Shown: positions 22,087 through 31,339, counted from the stretch's first letter. The stretch is DNA of 64,000 nt from Microbacterium sp. AG1240 (GCF_003635115.1 NZ_RBXJ01000001.1:1550001-1614000); one strand, 5' to 3'. Made by a program: numbers and translations. Notes: a model not told the origin generated them from the letters alone.

Positions 22087-23388
22087 GTGGACGCACTCCT
22101 GAGACTGCCGATCATTGATTCACCGGCTATGTGGGTGGTGTACGGCGGCGCGGTCGTTCTCGCGCTCGTTCTCCTCGTCCGTCCTGCTCGTGACGGCTGG
22201 TGGGCACGAGCCGCGCTCGGGCTCCTCGGAGGAGCGATTGCGGCAGTCGTCCTCTTCCTGGTGGCGAATGTCGTCGAGGCTTTCGGTACCGATCTGCCCC
22301 TCGCCGTGGGGTTCTGGGCTGTCGGATGCTTCGCTGCCGTGGGGCTCGCGATCGTATCCTTCCCTCGCGCACGCGCATGGCGACGTGTGATCGCCGGCGT
22401 CGCCGTGATCTGGTTCCTCGTGAGCGGAGTCATCGGTGTGAACGCCTACTACGGACTCAACCCGACGCTCGGTTCTCTGCTGGGAGTCGTGGTCGATGCA
22501 CCCATCGACGTCCCCGGCTCGGGTGGCGCCGCCGCCGCGCCCGACCAGCCCATCTACACGACGTGGACCGCGCCGGACGATCTGGCGACGGTCGGGAAGC
22601 AGGGCACGGAGAACATCCCCGGCACCGAGTCGGGGTTCGTCGCCCGTCCCGCCGGGATCTACCTACCGCCCGCCGCGCTGGCACCCGATGCGCCGGCTCT
22701 TCCTCTGGTGATCATGATGATGGGCTATCCCGGGAATCCGGACGTCTCGTTCATCGCGGGTGTGCTCGACCAGTACGCCGCCGACCACGACGGTCTCGCC
22801 CCCATCGTCATCGTCGCCGATCAGATCGGCGGCACCGGAAGCAACCAGGACCCCGCATGCGCGGACTCATCGGCATACGGCGCGGCCGAGACCTACATCA
22901 CGAAGGACGTCACCGCCTGGGCGCGCGCGAATCTGCGGATCATTGACGATCCCCGCTACTGGGTCATCGCCGGATACTCCAACGGAGGCGGCTGCGCGAT
23001 CAAATACGGAGCCGCATACCCCGATGAGTTCTCCAACATCATCGATGTGTCGGGGGAGGAATTCCCCGGTTCAGAGGATGTCTCGGGCGTGCTGGAGACG
23101 ATCTACGGCGGTGACCAGTCCGCCTTCGACGCATCCAAGCCGGTCAACATCATGGCCTCGGCTCCGCCGGGGGCGTACGCGAACACGACCGCGGTCTTCA
23201 CCGCGGGAAGCGAAGACCCGGGTTTCATCGCGGCCTCCCAGACCGTCGCCGCGGCAGCCGAGAAAGCAGGGATGTCCGTCACGTCCTACGTGGTGCCCGG
23301 CGCCGACCACCTCGTCTCCGCCATCACCGGCGGGCTCGACGAGGGGTTCGAGGTTCTGTACCCCGTTCTCGGCCTCTCGGCTCCCTGA
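22087..23388 (+). CDS. Membrane-anchored esterase (alpha/beta hydrolase, esterase D/antigen 85-like)
   Basis: A 433-residue protein. The first 120 residues form about four transmembrane helices (WVVYGGAVVLALVLLVR, ALGLLGGAIAAVVLFLVANV, VGFWAVGCFAAVGLAIVSF, VIAGVAVIWFLVSGVIGV). The rest is an extracytoplasmic hydrolase domain with the nucleophile elbow AGYSNGGGCA, an acidic region, and a late His in VVPGADHLVSAI. Similar membrane-plus-esterase proteins in actinobacteria are annotated as putative esterases; the substrate could be an envelope lipid or ester but this is not shown. GTG at 22087 with GAGGAGAG site. Confidence 0.75.
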   Translation: MDALLRLPIIDSPAMWVVYGGAVVLALVLLVRPARDGWWARAALGLLGGAIAAVVLFLVANVVEAFGTDLPLAVGFWAVGCFAAVGLAIVSFPRARAWRRVIAGVAVIWFLVSGVIGVNAYYGLNPTLGSLLGVVVDAPIDVPGSGGAAAAPDQPIYTTWTAPDDLATVGKQGTENIPGTESGFVARPAGIYLPPAALAPDAPALPLVIMMMGYPGNPDVSFIAGVLDQYAADHDGLAPIVIVADQIGGTGSNQDPACADSSAYGAAETYITKDVTAWARANLRIIDDPRYWVIAGYSNGGGCAIKYGAAYPDEFSNIIDVSGEEFPGSEDVSGVLETIYGGDQSAFDASKPVNIMASAPPGAYANTTAVFTAGSEDPGFIAASQTVAAAAEKAGMSVTSYVVPGADHLVSAITGGLDEGFEVLYPVLGLSAP

Positions 23389-23402
23389 GCCCGCGGAGGG
23401 GC

Positions 23403-23558
23403 TCAACTCCCGTGAGGCATCACGAGCGAGAGCAGGAAGACCCAGACGCAGACGAAGACGAGCATCCCGAGGCTGTATTTGATGGAGGCGCGGAGGATCT
23501 CGCCCTCGCGACCGGTCAGACCGACAGCCCCCGCCGCGATCGCGATCGATCGCCACAC
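23403..23558 (-). pseudogene. C-terminal remnant of an L-lactate permease
   Basis: The minus-strand frame reads IAIAAGAVGLTGREGEILRA then SIKYSLGMLVFVCVWVFLLS and LVMPHGS before a stop. This matches the end of LctP/LldP lactate permeases, where an AIAAxAVGLxGREGE-type loop precedes the last membrane helix. Full-length permeases have over 500 residues; only about 50 codons remain and the sequence upstream (from about 23560) no longer matches. Read as the decayed end of a deleted gene. Confidence 0.65.
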
Positions 23559-23719
23559 GACGCGTTCGGCTTCCCCGTGGAGCTGTCGACGGAGGAAGCA
23601 GCCCGCAACGCGATCACCGTCAGCGACAACTGCGGGCGGAGTTCGACGAGCAGATGGCCGTCCAGCGTGCGCAATCGCAGCGCGGCACCACCCTGCACGT
23701 CTGACGCCGTCCTACGAAC

Positions 23720-23752
23720 GACGGCCCGCCACCGAGGAGGTGACGGGCCGTC
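23720..23752. terminator. Hairpin terminator of the fad operon
   Basis: GACGGCCCG (23720-23728) pairs with CGGGCCGTC (23744-23752), just past the minus-strand stop at 23767. Confidence 0.65.
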
Positions 23753-23766
23753 GGAGGGGGTGAGGC

Positions 23767-25905
23767 TCAGCTCCCCACGCCTCGCAGCGGCGGGTGATGG
23801 AACGTGTCGCCGAACGCACGCTCGGACGCCCCCTCCCGATCGAGGTAGGCCGAGGCACCGCCGTCGATGAACGGCCATGCGGCGCCGAGGATGAGACCGA
23901 GATCGATGTCTTCGACCTCCGGTACGACGCCCTCGTCGAGCATGATCTTGATCTCCTGCGCGAGGCCGTCCTGCACGCGCGCGAGGATCGTGGCTTCGGA
24001 CGCCGGGGTCGAACCGGTCTCGAGCACCTTCTGAGCACTCTTGCTCCAGCCCGTGACCTTGCCGTTCTTGTCCTTCTCGACGACCTCCGGCAGCTCCGCC
24101 AGCCGGTGGAAGTTCTCCGACGCGAAGAAACGATCGGGGAACGCGCCCGCCATCGTGTCCTGCACGTGGGCGGCGACCTTCCATCCGACCAGATCGATGA
24201 GCTGGAACGGCGTCATCGGCAGGCCGAGAGGCGCGAACGCCCGCTCGACGGTGAGCAGGGGAGTGCCCTCGTACACGGCGCGGGCCGCCTCTCCCATGAC
24301 CTTGGCGAGCAGCCGGTTGACGACGAAGCCGGGCGCGTCGGCGGTGAGGATCGCGTTCTTGCCGAGGTTCTTGGCCACGACGAACGCGGTCGACAGCGCA
24401 GCATCCGTCACCGTCGGGGTCTTCACGACCTCGATCAGCGGCATGACGGCGACCGGGTTGAAGAAGTGGAAGCCCACGAGGCGCTCGGGATGGGCGAGCT
24501 TCGCACCGATCTCCTCCACCGACAGCGACGAGGTGTTCGTCGCCAGGATGGCGTCTTCAGCGATGAGCGGCTCGATCTCCGCGAAGACCTGCTGCTTGAC
24601 CCCGACCTCCTCGAAGACCGCCTCAATGACGAAATCGCAGTCGGAGAACTCGGTCTTGTCGGTGGTGCCGTGCACGAGCGCGCGCAGACGGTTCGCCGCG
24701 TCGCCGTCGAGCCGCCCCTTGGCCTCGAGCTTGCCGATCTCATCGCGGATGTAGGCGAGACCCTTGTCGACACGTGCCTGGTCGAGGTCGGTGATGAGCA
24801 CCGGGACCTGCAGCTTGCGCACGAAGAGCAACGCGAACTGGCTGGCCATGAGACCCGCCCCGATGATGCCGACCTTGGCGACCTTCTTGGCCAACGCCTT
24901 GTCGGGCGCCCCGACCGGTCGCTTGGCCCGCTTCTGGATGAGATCGAAGGCGTACATCGATGCGACGAACTGATCGCCGCTGATGAGGTCTGCCAGCGCT
25001 TCGTCCTCGCGGGCGAAGCCCTCGGCCTTGGTGCCGCTCTTGGCCTTGTCGAGGAGTTCGAGCGCGACATACGGAGAGCGCGGGACGGTGCCGATGCGGC
25101 TCTCCAGCATCCCGCGCGCCATCTTGATCGCGATCGGCCACTTGGTGAGCCGCTCGATCTTGCCCGGCTCGTTCTTGCGCTCGACCTTCACCCGCCCGGT
25201 CAGCACGCCGTCGGCCCAGCGCAGCGAATCCTCGAGGTAGTTCGACGCGGGGAAGATGGCGTCGACCATTCCCAGTTCGAAGGCCTGGCGAGGCTTCAGC
25301 GTGCGGTTCTGCTTCAGCGGGTTGGAGATGACGACATCGAGCGCGTTCTCAATGCCGATGAGGTTCGGTAGCAGGTAGGCGCCGCCCCAGCCGGGGATGA
25401 GTCCGAGGAAGACCTCGGGCAGCGCGATGGCCGCAGCCGACGCATCCACCGTGCGATACGTGGAGTTCAGGGCGATCTCCACACCGCCGCCCAGCGCGAG
25501 GCCGTTCACGAACGCGAACGAGGGCACTCCCAGTTCGGAGAGCGAACCCAGAACCTGGTGGCCCCGCTGGGCGATGAGGCGGGCGATGTCTTTCGACGGC
25601 AGCTGCGCGACCTGCGAGAGGTCGGCACCGGCCGCGAGGATGTACTGCTTGCCCGTGATGCCGACGGCGTCGATCTCACCGGCGGCCGCGCGCGCCTTCA
25701 GCTCGCCGAGCGTCTCGCCGAGCTCTTTCAGCGTGCCGGGGCCGAGCGTGTTCGGACGCGTGTGGTCGCGGCCGTTGTCGAGCGTGATGAGCGCCAGCAC
25801 CTTGCCCGAGGCCAGGCGCACATCGCGCACCCGCGAATGCGTGACCACCTCGTCGACGGCGAGGGCGTCGAGCGGGGCGAAGTCGATCTCGTCGTAGTTC
25901 GTCAT
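23767..25905 (-). CDS. Fatty-acid oxidation complex alpha subunit (enoyl-CoA hydratase / 3-hydroxyacyl-CoA dehydrogenase)
   Basis: A 712-residue bifunctional beta-oxidation enzyme. The N-terminal crotonase half has FVNGLALGGGVEIAL and ALPEVFLGLIPGWGGAYLLP (oxyanion hole and catalytic Glu); an NAD-binding dehydrogenase half begins near residue 340 with VGIIGAGLMASQFALLF, followed by ATNTSSLSVEEIG and LVGFHFFNPVAVMPLIEVV (catalytic His). It hydrates trans-2-enoyl-CoA and oxidises the product to 3-ketoacyl-CoA. Its ATG overlaps the thiolase stop (ATGA), so the two are coupled. Confidence 0.93.
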   Translation of the reverse strand: MTNYDEIDFAPLDALAVDEVVTHSRVRDVRLASGKVLALITLDNGRDHTRPNTLGPGTLKELGETLGELKARAAAGEIDAVGITGKQYILAAGADLSQVAQLPSKDIARLIAQRGHQVLGSLSELGVPSFAFVNGLALGGGVEIALNSTYRTVDASAAAIALPEVFLGLIPGWGGAYLLPNLIGIENALDVVISNPLKQNRTLKPRQAFELGMVDAIFPASNYLEDSLRWADGVLTGRVKVERKNEPGKIERLTKWPIAIKMARGMLESRIGTVPRSPYVALELLDKAKSGTKAEGFAREDEALADLISGDQFVASMYAFDLIQKRAKRPVGAPDKALAKKVAKVGIIGAGLMASQFALLFVRKLQVPVLITDLDQARVDKGLAYIRDEIGKLEAKGRLDGDAANRLRALVHGTTDKTEFSDCDFVIEAVFEEVGVKQQVFAEIEPLIAEDAILATNTSSLSVEEIGAKLAHPERLVGFHFFNPVAVMPLIEVVKTPTVTDAALSTAFVVAKNLGKNAILTADAPGFVVNRLLAKVMGEAARAVYEGTPLLTVERAFAPLGLPMTPFQLIDLVGWKVAAHVQDTMAGAFPDRFFASENFHRLAELPEVVEKDKNGKVTGWSKSAQKVLETGSTPASEATILARVQDGLAQEIKIMLDEGVVPEVEDIDLGLILGAAWPFIDGGASAYLDREGASERAFGDTFHHPPLRGVGS

Positions 25906-27119
25906 GACTGGCCTCCCTTGCGCTTCTTGCCGGTGAAGTGGGGGTTCTCCCAGATCACCGTGCCGCCCTGACCGAGACCGACGCACATGGCCGTGAGGCC
26001 GTAGCGCACGTCGGGCCGCTCGGCGAAATGAGCGGCGAGCTGGATCATGAGGCGCACACCGGATGCTGCGAGCGGGTGCCCCAGCGCGATCGCACCGCCC
26101 CACGGGTTGACCCGAGGGTCGTCGTCGGCGATGCCGAAGTGGTCGAGCAGCGAGATCACCTGGATCGCGAACGCCTCGTTGAGCTCGAAGAGCCCGATGT
26201 CGTCGATGGTGAGCCCCGCCTTGCGGAGCGCCTTCTCGGTCGCGGGGATGGGGCCGATGCCCATGATCTCGGGCTCGACGCCAGCGAACGCGAACGACAC
26301 CATGCGCATCTTCGGCGTGAGGCCGAGCTCCTTCACCGCGTCGCCGCCGGCGAGGAGACTCACGGTCGCCCCATCGGTGAGGGGCGAGGACGTACCGGCT
26401 GTCACGCGGCCGTGCGGTCGGAACGGGGTCTTGAGCGAGGCGAGACCCTCCATCGTGGTCTCGGGGCGCCGCCCCTCGTCTTCGGTGGCGAGGCCCCAGG
26501 CGCCCTCGGCGTCCTTCACCGCCACAGAGACGAGGTCGGGCTGGAACTTGCCGGCCTCGTAGGCCGTCTGCGCCTTGTGCTGGCTCAGCATGCCGAACCG
26601 GTCGGCGCGCTCTTTCGTGAGGTGCGGGAAGCGATCGTGGATGCGCTCGGCGGTGACGCCCATGTTGAGGGCACCCGGATCGACGAGCCGCTCGGCGACG
26701 AAGCGGGGGTTCGGATCGGCGTTGGCTCCGATGGGGTGACGCCCCATGTGCTCGACGCCGCCGGCCAGCGCGAGATCGTACTGGCCGAAGCCGATCGAGG
26801 CGCCCATCGTCGTCACGCTCGTCATGGCACCCGCGCACATGCGGTCGATCGCCAGGCCGGGAACCGACATCGGGAGCCCCGCGAGGATCGCCGCTGTGCG
26901 TCCGAGGGTCAGCCCCTGGTCGCCGGTCTGCGAGGTGGCCGCGATCGCCACATCGTCGATCCGGTCTTTGGGCACCGCGTCATTGCGCTCGAGGAGACCG
27001 ATGATCGCCTTCACGACCAGGTCGTCCGCGCGGGTGTTCCAATACATTCCTTTTTCGCCCGCGCGCCCGAAGGGGGTGCGCATTCCATCGACGAAGAAGA
27101 CGTCCGAGAGCTCGGCCAC
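25902..27119 (-). CDS. Acetyl-CoA C-acyltransferase (thiolase)
   Basis: A 405-residue thiolase, last step of beta-oxidation: it cleaves 3-ketoacyl-CoA with CoA. Nucleophile Cys95 lies in IDRMCAGAMTS; the others are the NEAF motif in LFELNEAFAIQV, the GHP motif in GGAIALGHPLAASGVRL, and the second cysteine in AMCVGLGQGGTVIWE. First gene of a two-gene operon with the alpha subunit. GTG at 27119 follows a TGGAGGCAG ribosome site. Confidence 0.94.
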   Translation of the reverse strand: MAELSDVFFVDGMRTPFGRAGEKGMYWNTRADDLVVKAIIGLLERNDAVPKDRIDDVAIAATSQTGDQGLTLGRTAAILAGLPMSVPGLAIDRMCAGAMTSVTTMGASIGFGQYDLALAGGVEHMGRHPIGANADPNPRFVAERLVDPGALNMGVTAERIHDRFPHLTKERADRFGMLSQHKAQTAYEAGKFQPDLVSVAVKDAEGAWGLATEDEGRRPETTMEGLASLKTPFRPHGRVTAGTSSPLTDGATVSLLAGGDAVKELGLTPKMRMVSFAFAGVEPEIMGIGPIPATEKALRKAGLTIDDIGLFELNEAFAIQVISLLDHFGIADDDPRVNPWGGAIALGHPLAASGVRLMIQLAAHFAERPDVRYGLTAMCVGLGQGGTVIWENPHFTGKKRKGGQS

Positions 27120-27146
27120 TCTGCCTCCAAAACTAGGGATGACGCC

Positions 27147-27152
27147 AGCCTA
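27147..27152 (-). promoter_or_regulatory. -10 element of the thiolase operon
   Basis: AGCCTA here reads TAGGCT on the minus strand, about 27 bases before the GTG at 27119. Confidence 0.4.
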
Positions 27153-27191
27153 GGGAGGGCACCGAATCGCCCGGAATCGGTTGGGTCGAAC

Positions 27192-28388
27192 CTACGAAGG
27201 GTCGGCGGCGACCTCGGCCGGGGCGTTGACGGAATCCACAAAGGCATCGGCGATCAACTGTGCAGTCTGCTCAATCTGCCACGGCCGGGCACCGTGCTCC
27301 GCGAGGATGGCGCCGATCGATTCCGCGTCGAGCGACGCCGGGGGAGACCACGCGACGCGCCGCAGGGTCTCCGGCGTCAGGAGGTTCTCGGTCGGCATGC
27401 CGAGCTGCTCCGCCCGTTCCTCGACGACCGGGCGGGCCGCACGCAGTCGGGCGTCGGCCGACGGGTTGCGATCGGCCCACGCGCGCGGCGGCGGCAACGC
27501 ATCGGAGGGGACGCGGTCGCTCGGGAGCTCCTCGGTCGACCGGCCCTCCTGGATCGCGTTCCACCAGCGGTCGAGCTGCGTGCGACTCGCCCGCCCGTTG
27601 AATTCCTTCAGCGCCGCCAGGGCCTGCTTCGAGGGGGGATCGGCGATCACCGCCGCGACGAGTGAGCGGTCCGGCACGAGCCGGCCGGGCGAGACGTCCT
27701 GTTCGCGGGCGTAGTCCTCCCTGGCCTGCCAGAGCGCGCGAGCCACGGCCAGCGACCGCCGCCCTCGCACGGTGTGCAGGCCGCTCAGACGACGCCAGGG
27801 GTCCTCCCGCGGCGGCTTCGGAAGGCGCTCGAGCACCGCGGCGAACTCCTGCGCCGCGATCTCGGTCTTCTCCTGCTCGACGAGCTGGTCGGCAAGGGCG
27901 TCTCGCACGTCGACCAGGTGCTCGACGTCGAGCGCGGCGTACTCCAGCCACGACTGCGGAAGCGGGCGCGTCGACCAGTCCGCCGCGGAGTGCGCCTTAG
28001 CCAGCGTGATGCCGAGCGTCGACTCCACGACCGCACCGAGACCGACGCGCTCATGACCGAGAATGCGAGCCGCGAGCTCGGTGTCGAAGATCCGCGACGG
28101 CTCGAGCGAACGCTCGCGCAGCGACGGCAGATCCTGGCTGGCCGCGTGGAAGACCCATTCCGCGTCGCCGATCGCGGCCTGCAGCAGAGTGAAATCGGCG
28201 ATGGTGGCGGGGTCGAACAGGAAGACCCCGGCGCCTCGGCGGAAGACCTGGATCAGGTACGCGCGCTGGGAGTAGCGGAACCCCGACGCCCGTTCCACGT
28301 CGACCGCCACCGGTCCGTCGGCGGAGGCGAGAGCCTCTGCCGCATCAGCGAGGGCTTCGTCGTCTTCGATCACGACGTATTCAGTCAC
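27192..28388 (-). CDS. RNase D-like 3'-5' exoribonuclease with HRDC domain
   Basis: A 398-residue DEDD-family nuclease. The N-terminal exonuclease domain has the acidic motifs VAVDVERASGFRYSQRAYLI, FHAASQDLPSL, FDTELAARILG and YAALDVEHLVDV; an HRDC helical domain follows (about residues 210-290). It probably trims stable RNA 3' ends, such as tRNA precursors. GTG at 28388 is within DUF3000, whose stop at 28381 it overlaps by eight bases, so the two are coupled. Confidence 0.88.
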   Translation of the reverse strand: MTEYVVIEDDEALADAAEALASADGPVAVDVERASGFRYSQRAYLIQVFRRGAGVFLFDPATIADFTLLQAAIGDAEWVFHAASQDLPSLRERSLEPSRIFDTELAARILGHERVGLGAVVESTLGITLAKAHSAADWSTRPLPQSWLEYAALDVEHLVDVRDALADQLVEQEKTEIAAQEFAAVLERLPKPPREDPWRRLSGLHTVRGRRSLAVARALWQAREDYAREQDVSPGRLVPDRSLVAAVIADPPSKQALAALKEFNGRASRTQLDRWWNAIQEGRSTEELPSDRVPSDALPPPRAWADRNPSADARLRAARPVVEERAEQLGMPTENLLTPETLRRVAWSPPASLDAESIGAILAEHGARPWQIEQTAQLIADAFVDSVNAPAEVAADPS

Positions 28389-28971
28389 GGGCTGCCCTCC
28401 GGGCTCCGAGCGTGGCGATTCCCTCGGTACCCGGAGGGAGACCTGCCAGCATGCAAACAAGTTCGGCCCACGCCTCCACGTGCGGTCCGAAAGGTCCTTC
28501 GGGCGACCATGACGCCCGCAGTTCTATCTGTGCCCCGTCGCCCTGCGACGCCAACGATCCGAATCCTTTGGACAGGGTCTTCGTGGCCGTGCCCGACGCC
28601 GAGTGGTGGACGGCGCCGCGCGACGACAGCGCGTCGACCAGCCATGACCACGCTACGTCGGCCAGGAGCGCGTCGGATCCGATCTCGGGTTCGAGCGGCG
28701 CCTGGGCGAAGCAGACGATCCGCCAGGGCGCACCCCACGGATCGGGCTCGTCCGGGTCGTGTAGCAGGATGAACCGACCGATGCCATAGGGCGAGTCCAC
28801 GCCCTCCACGTCGGGCCGCACATCGGCCGCGAGCGCCAGCGACTCGGGGGCGAGTCCTGTCGGGGCGGGAATCTCGCGCACGAGCAGATCGTCGCGGAAC
28901 GAGGTCGAACGAAGTTCGTCGACCGCCCGCGCGAACGGCGTCAACGCCTCGGGAGGACGAACATCGGTCAC
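28381..28971 (-). CDS. DUF3000 family protein
   Basis: A 196-residue actinobacterial protein of unknown function, usually next to RNase D and dxs. Conserved pieces include RDDLLVREIPAPTGLAPESL, FILLHDPDEPDPWGAPWRIV and DVAWSWLVDAL. I use GTG at 28971, not 28977, because TAGTCT ends exactly six bases before it, matching the leaderless pattern. Confidence 0.82.
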   Translation of the reverse strand: MTDVRPPEALTPFARAVDELRSTSFRDDLLVREIPAPTGLAPESLALAADVRPDVEGVDSPYGIGRFILLHDPDEPDPWGAPWRIVCFAQAPLEPEIGSDALLADVAWSWLVDALSSRGAVHHSASGTATKTLSKGFGSLASQGDGAQIELRASWSPEGPFGPHVEAWAELVCMLAGLPPGTEGIATLGARRAARD

Positions 28972-28977
28972 CCGCAC

Positions 28978-28987
28978 AGACTAGAGT
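28978..28987. promoter_or_regulatory. Overlapping divergent -10 elements (DUF3000 and hydrolase)
   Basis: AGACTAGAGT reads TAGTCT on the minus strand (six bases from the GTG at 28971) and TAGAGT on the plus strand (nine bases from the ATG at 28997). The hexamers share two bases. Confidence 0.5.
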
Positions 28988-28996
28988 GAGGCCGAG

Positions 28997-30220
28997 ATGA
29001 ACGCGTCCAGGCACGCCGCGCCCGACGGCGGCTTCCGACCGCTCGCCGGTGCTCTCCGCACGTCGGTCGCTCTCGTCGCGATCGCCCTCGGGGCGGTCGC
29101 CACGGCCATCGCGGCGATCGCGATCCGTGTCGCCCGTCGGGTGGTCACCCCCGCTCCGCGCCTGGCAGACACCCGGATCGTCGCCGTCGATGCGCCGGCG
29201 CAGACCGTGACACTGGCGCGCACGCCCGACACCGAGCTCCCCGGCCGCTACGGTCTCTTCACCACGGGTTCGAAGTCCTACGTCAAGCTCGGCCAGGTTC
29301 TCTCGTCCGACGCGACGTCGGTCACTCGCAAGCTGCTCACCCACGTCGGCGCGGGGGAGCAGCTCGCCCCCGACGCCGCCTTCAGCGGCTGGTACTTCGA
29401 CAGTCCCGACGAACTCCACATCCCGTACCGCAGCGAGCTCATCGGCAGCTCTGTCGGCCCGTGCCCGGCGTGGGTGTTCCCCGCCGAGGCCGAGACCGAC
29501 CTCTGGGTCGTGCAGGTGCACGGCCGGGGGACGACCCGCGCCGAGGCGCTGCGAGCCGTTCCCGTCTTCCGCGCGCTCGGCATCACCTCTCTTCTGGTGT
29601 CGTACCGCAACGACGGCGAGGCACCCCGCAGCCGGGCGGGAACCTACGCGCTCGGTGCCACGGAGTGGCGCGACGTCGACGCCGCCATCGGATACGCACG
29701 CCGCGCGGGCGCGCGCCGGGTGATCGTCATGGGATGGTCGATGGGGGGAGCCGTCGCCCTGCAGGTCGAGCTGTCATCGCCGCACCAGGAACTGCTCGTG
29801 GGCCTCATCCTCGAGTCGCCCGTGGTGGACTGGCGGGTGGTGCTCGACTACCAGGGACGGATGCTGCGCCTCCCGACGCCCGTGACGAATCTCGCCATCG
29901 GCGCGCTCGGTTCCGACTGGGCGACGCCGGTGACACGGGCGGGGCATGCGATCCCGTTCGACCGGCTCGACGGCGTCGCACGAGCGGACGAACTGACTCA
30001 TCCGATCCTCATCCTGCACAGCGACGACGACGGCTTCGTCCCGTCGGACGCCTCGCACGGTCTGGCGGCGGCCCGACCCGATCTCGTGCACCTCGAGACC
30101 TTCTCCGTGGCCCGTCACACGAAGCTCTGGAACTACGACCAGGACCGCTGGACGCGCACGATCACGGAGTGGCTCCGCGGTCAGGGCCTCACGAACGAGT
30201 CCGCAGCCGAAAGTAGCTGA
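28997..30220 (+). CDS. Alpha/beta hydrolase with N-terminal membrane anchor
   Basis: A 407-residue protein with one hydrophobic helix near residues 22-46 (TSVALVAIALGAVATAIAAI) and a hydrolase domain: oxyanion region VVQVHGRGTTRAE, nucleophile elbow VIVMGWSMGGAVALQ, acid in ILILHSDDDGFVP and a late His in VARHTKLW. It is a paralogue of the hydrolase at 39403-40476, sharing the GWSMG elbow and the following LDSPVxDW-type block. Substrate unknown. Overlaps the convergent reductase by 32 bases. Confidence 0.8.
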   Translation: MNASRHAAPDGGFRPLAGALRTSVALVAIALGAVATAIAAIAIRVARRVVTPAPRLADTRIVAVDAPAQTVTLARTPDTELPGRYGLFTTGSKSYVKLGQVLSSDATSVTRKLLTHVGAGEQLAPDAAFSGWYFDSPDELHIPYRSELIGSSVGPCPAWVFPAEAETDLWVVQVHGRGTTRAEALRAVPVFRALGITSLLVSYRNDGEAPRSRAGTYALGATEWRDVDAAIGYARRAGARRVIVMGWSMGGAVALQVELSSPHQELLVGLILESPVVDWRVVLDYQGRMLRLPTPVTNLAIGALGSDWATPVTRAGHAIPFDRLDGVARADELTHPILILHSDDDGFVPSDASHGLAAARPDLVHLETFSVARHTKLWNYDQDRWTRTITEWLRGQGLTNESAAESS

Positions 30221-30899
30221 ACGCGGCGTCGTCGACGAGCAGCCCTGCGGGCTCCGTGCGGGGCGCTCCGCCCGCCCTCAGCGGGAGGAAAGGGTGCTCG
30301 GCTGGTGCGAGTACCGGTGCGATCGTCACGCAGTACTCGTCGATCACTCCCGCCGACGCGAAGCGGCCGGCGAGGGTGGGGCCGCCCTCGCAGACGATGC
30401 GGGGGTACCCCCGGCGCGCGAGCGCGGAGACGATCGCCGTCGGATGCAGGTCGTCGTCGCCGTCCACCGCCACGACCTCGGCGGCAGCGAGACCCGCGCG
30501 TTCCCGCACAGCATCCGCTCTTCCCGCCGGGCAGACGAGGAGGATCGACGCACCGTCGTCGTCGAACCGGTGACCGCTGAGGTCTCCCGAGACGGTGACG
30601 ACCGCGAGCCGCGTCGCCCGCGGAAGCAGGTAGCCCTCGGCGCGCACGGTGGCCGCCCCTACGACGACGGCGTCGGCGTGAGCGCGGATGATCCCGAGGA
30701 TGGCGCGGTCGATACGGCTCGTGAGCGTCTCGCTCGTGCCGTCGTCTCCCGCGGCGGCCCCGGTGATGCTCGTGATCATGTTCAGCCGCACGTACGCGGC
30801 GTCGTCGCGGGCGTACACCGACTCGAGCCACGCCCGGCCCTCCGGGGTGGCGGGATCGTGAACGACACCCGTTGCCGGGAGCACCTCCGACACGCGCAC
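30189..30899 (-). CDS. Pyrimidine reductase family protein (RibD C-terminal domain)
   Basis: A 236-residue protein of the RibD reductase/dihydrofolate-reductase-like fold. It has VRLNMITSITGAAAG, DAVVVGAATVRAEGY and CEGGPTLAGRFASAGVIDEY, the NADPH- and substrate-binding blocks of 5-amino-6-ribosylamino-uracil reductases. No deaminase domain is attached, so riboflavin synthesis is possible but not proven; such stand-alone members can reduce other substrates. Start is GTG at 30899 or 30893. Confidence 0.8.
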   Translation of the reverse strand: MRVSEVLPATGVVHDPATPEGRAWLESVYARDDAAYVRLNMITSITGAAAGDDGTSETLTSRIDRAILGIIRAHADAVVVGAATVRAEGYLLPRATRLAVVTVSGDLSGHRFDDDGASILLVCPAGRADAVRERAGLAAAEVVAVDGDDDLHPTAIVSALARRGYPRIVCEGGPTLAGRFASAGVIDEYCVTIAPVLAPAEHPFLPLRAGGAPRTEPAGLLVDDAAFSYFRLRTRS

Positions 30900-30901
30900 G
30901 A

Positions 30902-31339
30902 TCAGCCGCGCTTCGCGCGCACCTGGCGCTTCGCCCGCATCAGCATCCCGGTCATCCCCGCGATGCGCAGTGGGCTGACCGCGCGCATGAGCCCGATGCT
31001 CTGCGGGAAGTCATCGGGGATGGCGAGAACCTCGTCGGTCGTGAGGCCGCTGATGCCCTGGACGAGGATGCTGGCGAACCCGCGGGTGGTCGGTGCCTCG
31101 GCGGGGGCGGTCGCGTGCATCGCCACGATCCCGTCGTCGTCGACGTCGACGACGATGTAGACCGGAGACTGGCACTCCACGACGCGCTCGCACATCTCGG
31201 GGTGCCCGTCGTACTCCGGCGGCACCGCCGGCAGCTCCTGCGAGTACTCGAGAAGCAGCTGGAGTCGTTCGGGCTCGGCGAGTTCGAGGAACTCGTCGCG
31301 GATTTCGGCGAGGGTTTCGGGCAGAGCGGTCTCGGTCAC
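30902..31339 (-). CDS. SufE family protein
   Basis: A 145-residue sulfur-acceptor protein: SufE takes persulfide from the cysteine desulfurase SufS for iron-sulfur assembly. The acceptor Cys is in MCERVVECQSPVYIVV, preceded by LLEYSQELPAVPPEY. It lies just downstream of a rhodanese-type sulfurtransferase on the same strand, a pairing found in many actinobacteria and consistent with sulfur relay. Start uncertain: GTG at 31339 has a GGAAGGA site at good distance; ATG at 31348 would be too close to it. Confidence 0.85.
   Translation of the reverse strand: MTETALPETLAEIRDEFLELAEPERLQLLLEYSQELPAVPPEYDGHPEMCERVVECQSPVYIVVDVDDDGIVAMHATAPAEAPTTRGFASILVQGISGLTTDEVLAIPDDFPQSIGLMRAVSPLRIAGMTGMLMRAKRQVRAKRG

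Larger units (their letters stand above)
23389..23766. other. Intergenic stretch between esterase and beta-oxidation operon
   Basis: Holds the lactate-permease remnant (23403-23558), an unrecognised piece at about 23560-23710, and a hairpin terminator at 23720-23752. Confidence 0.5.
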
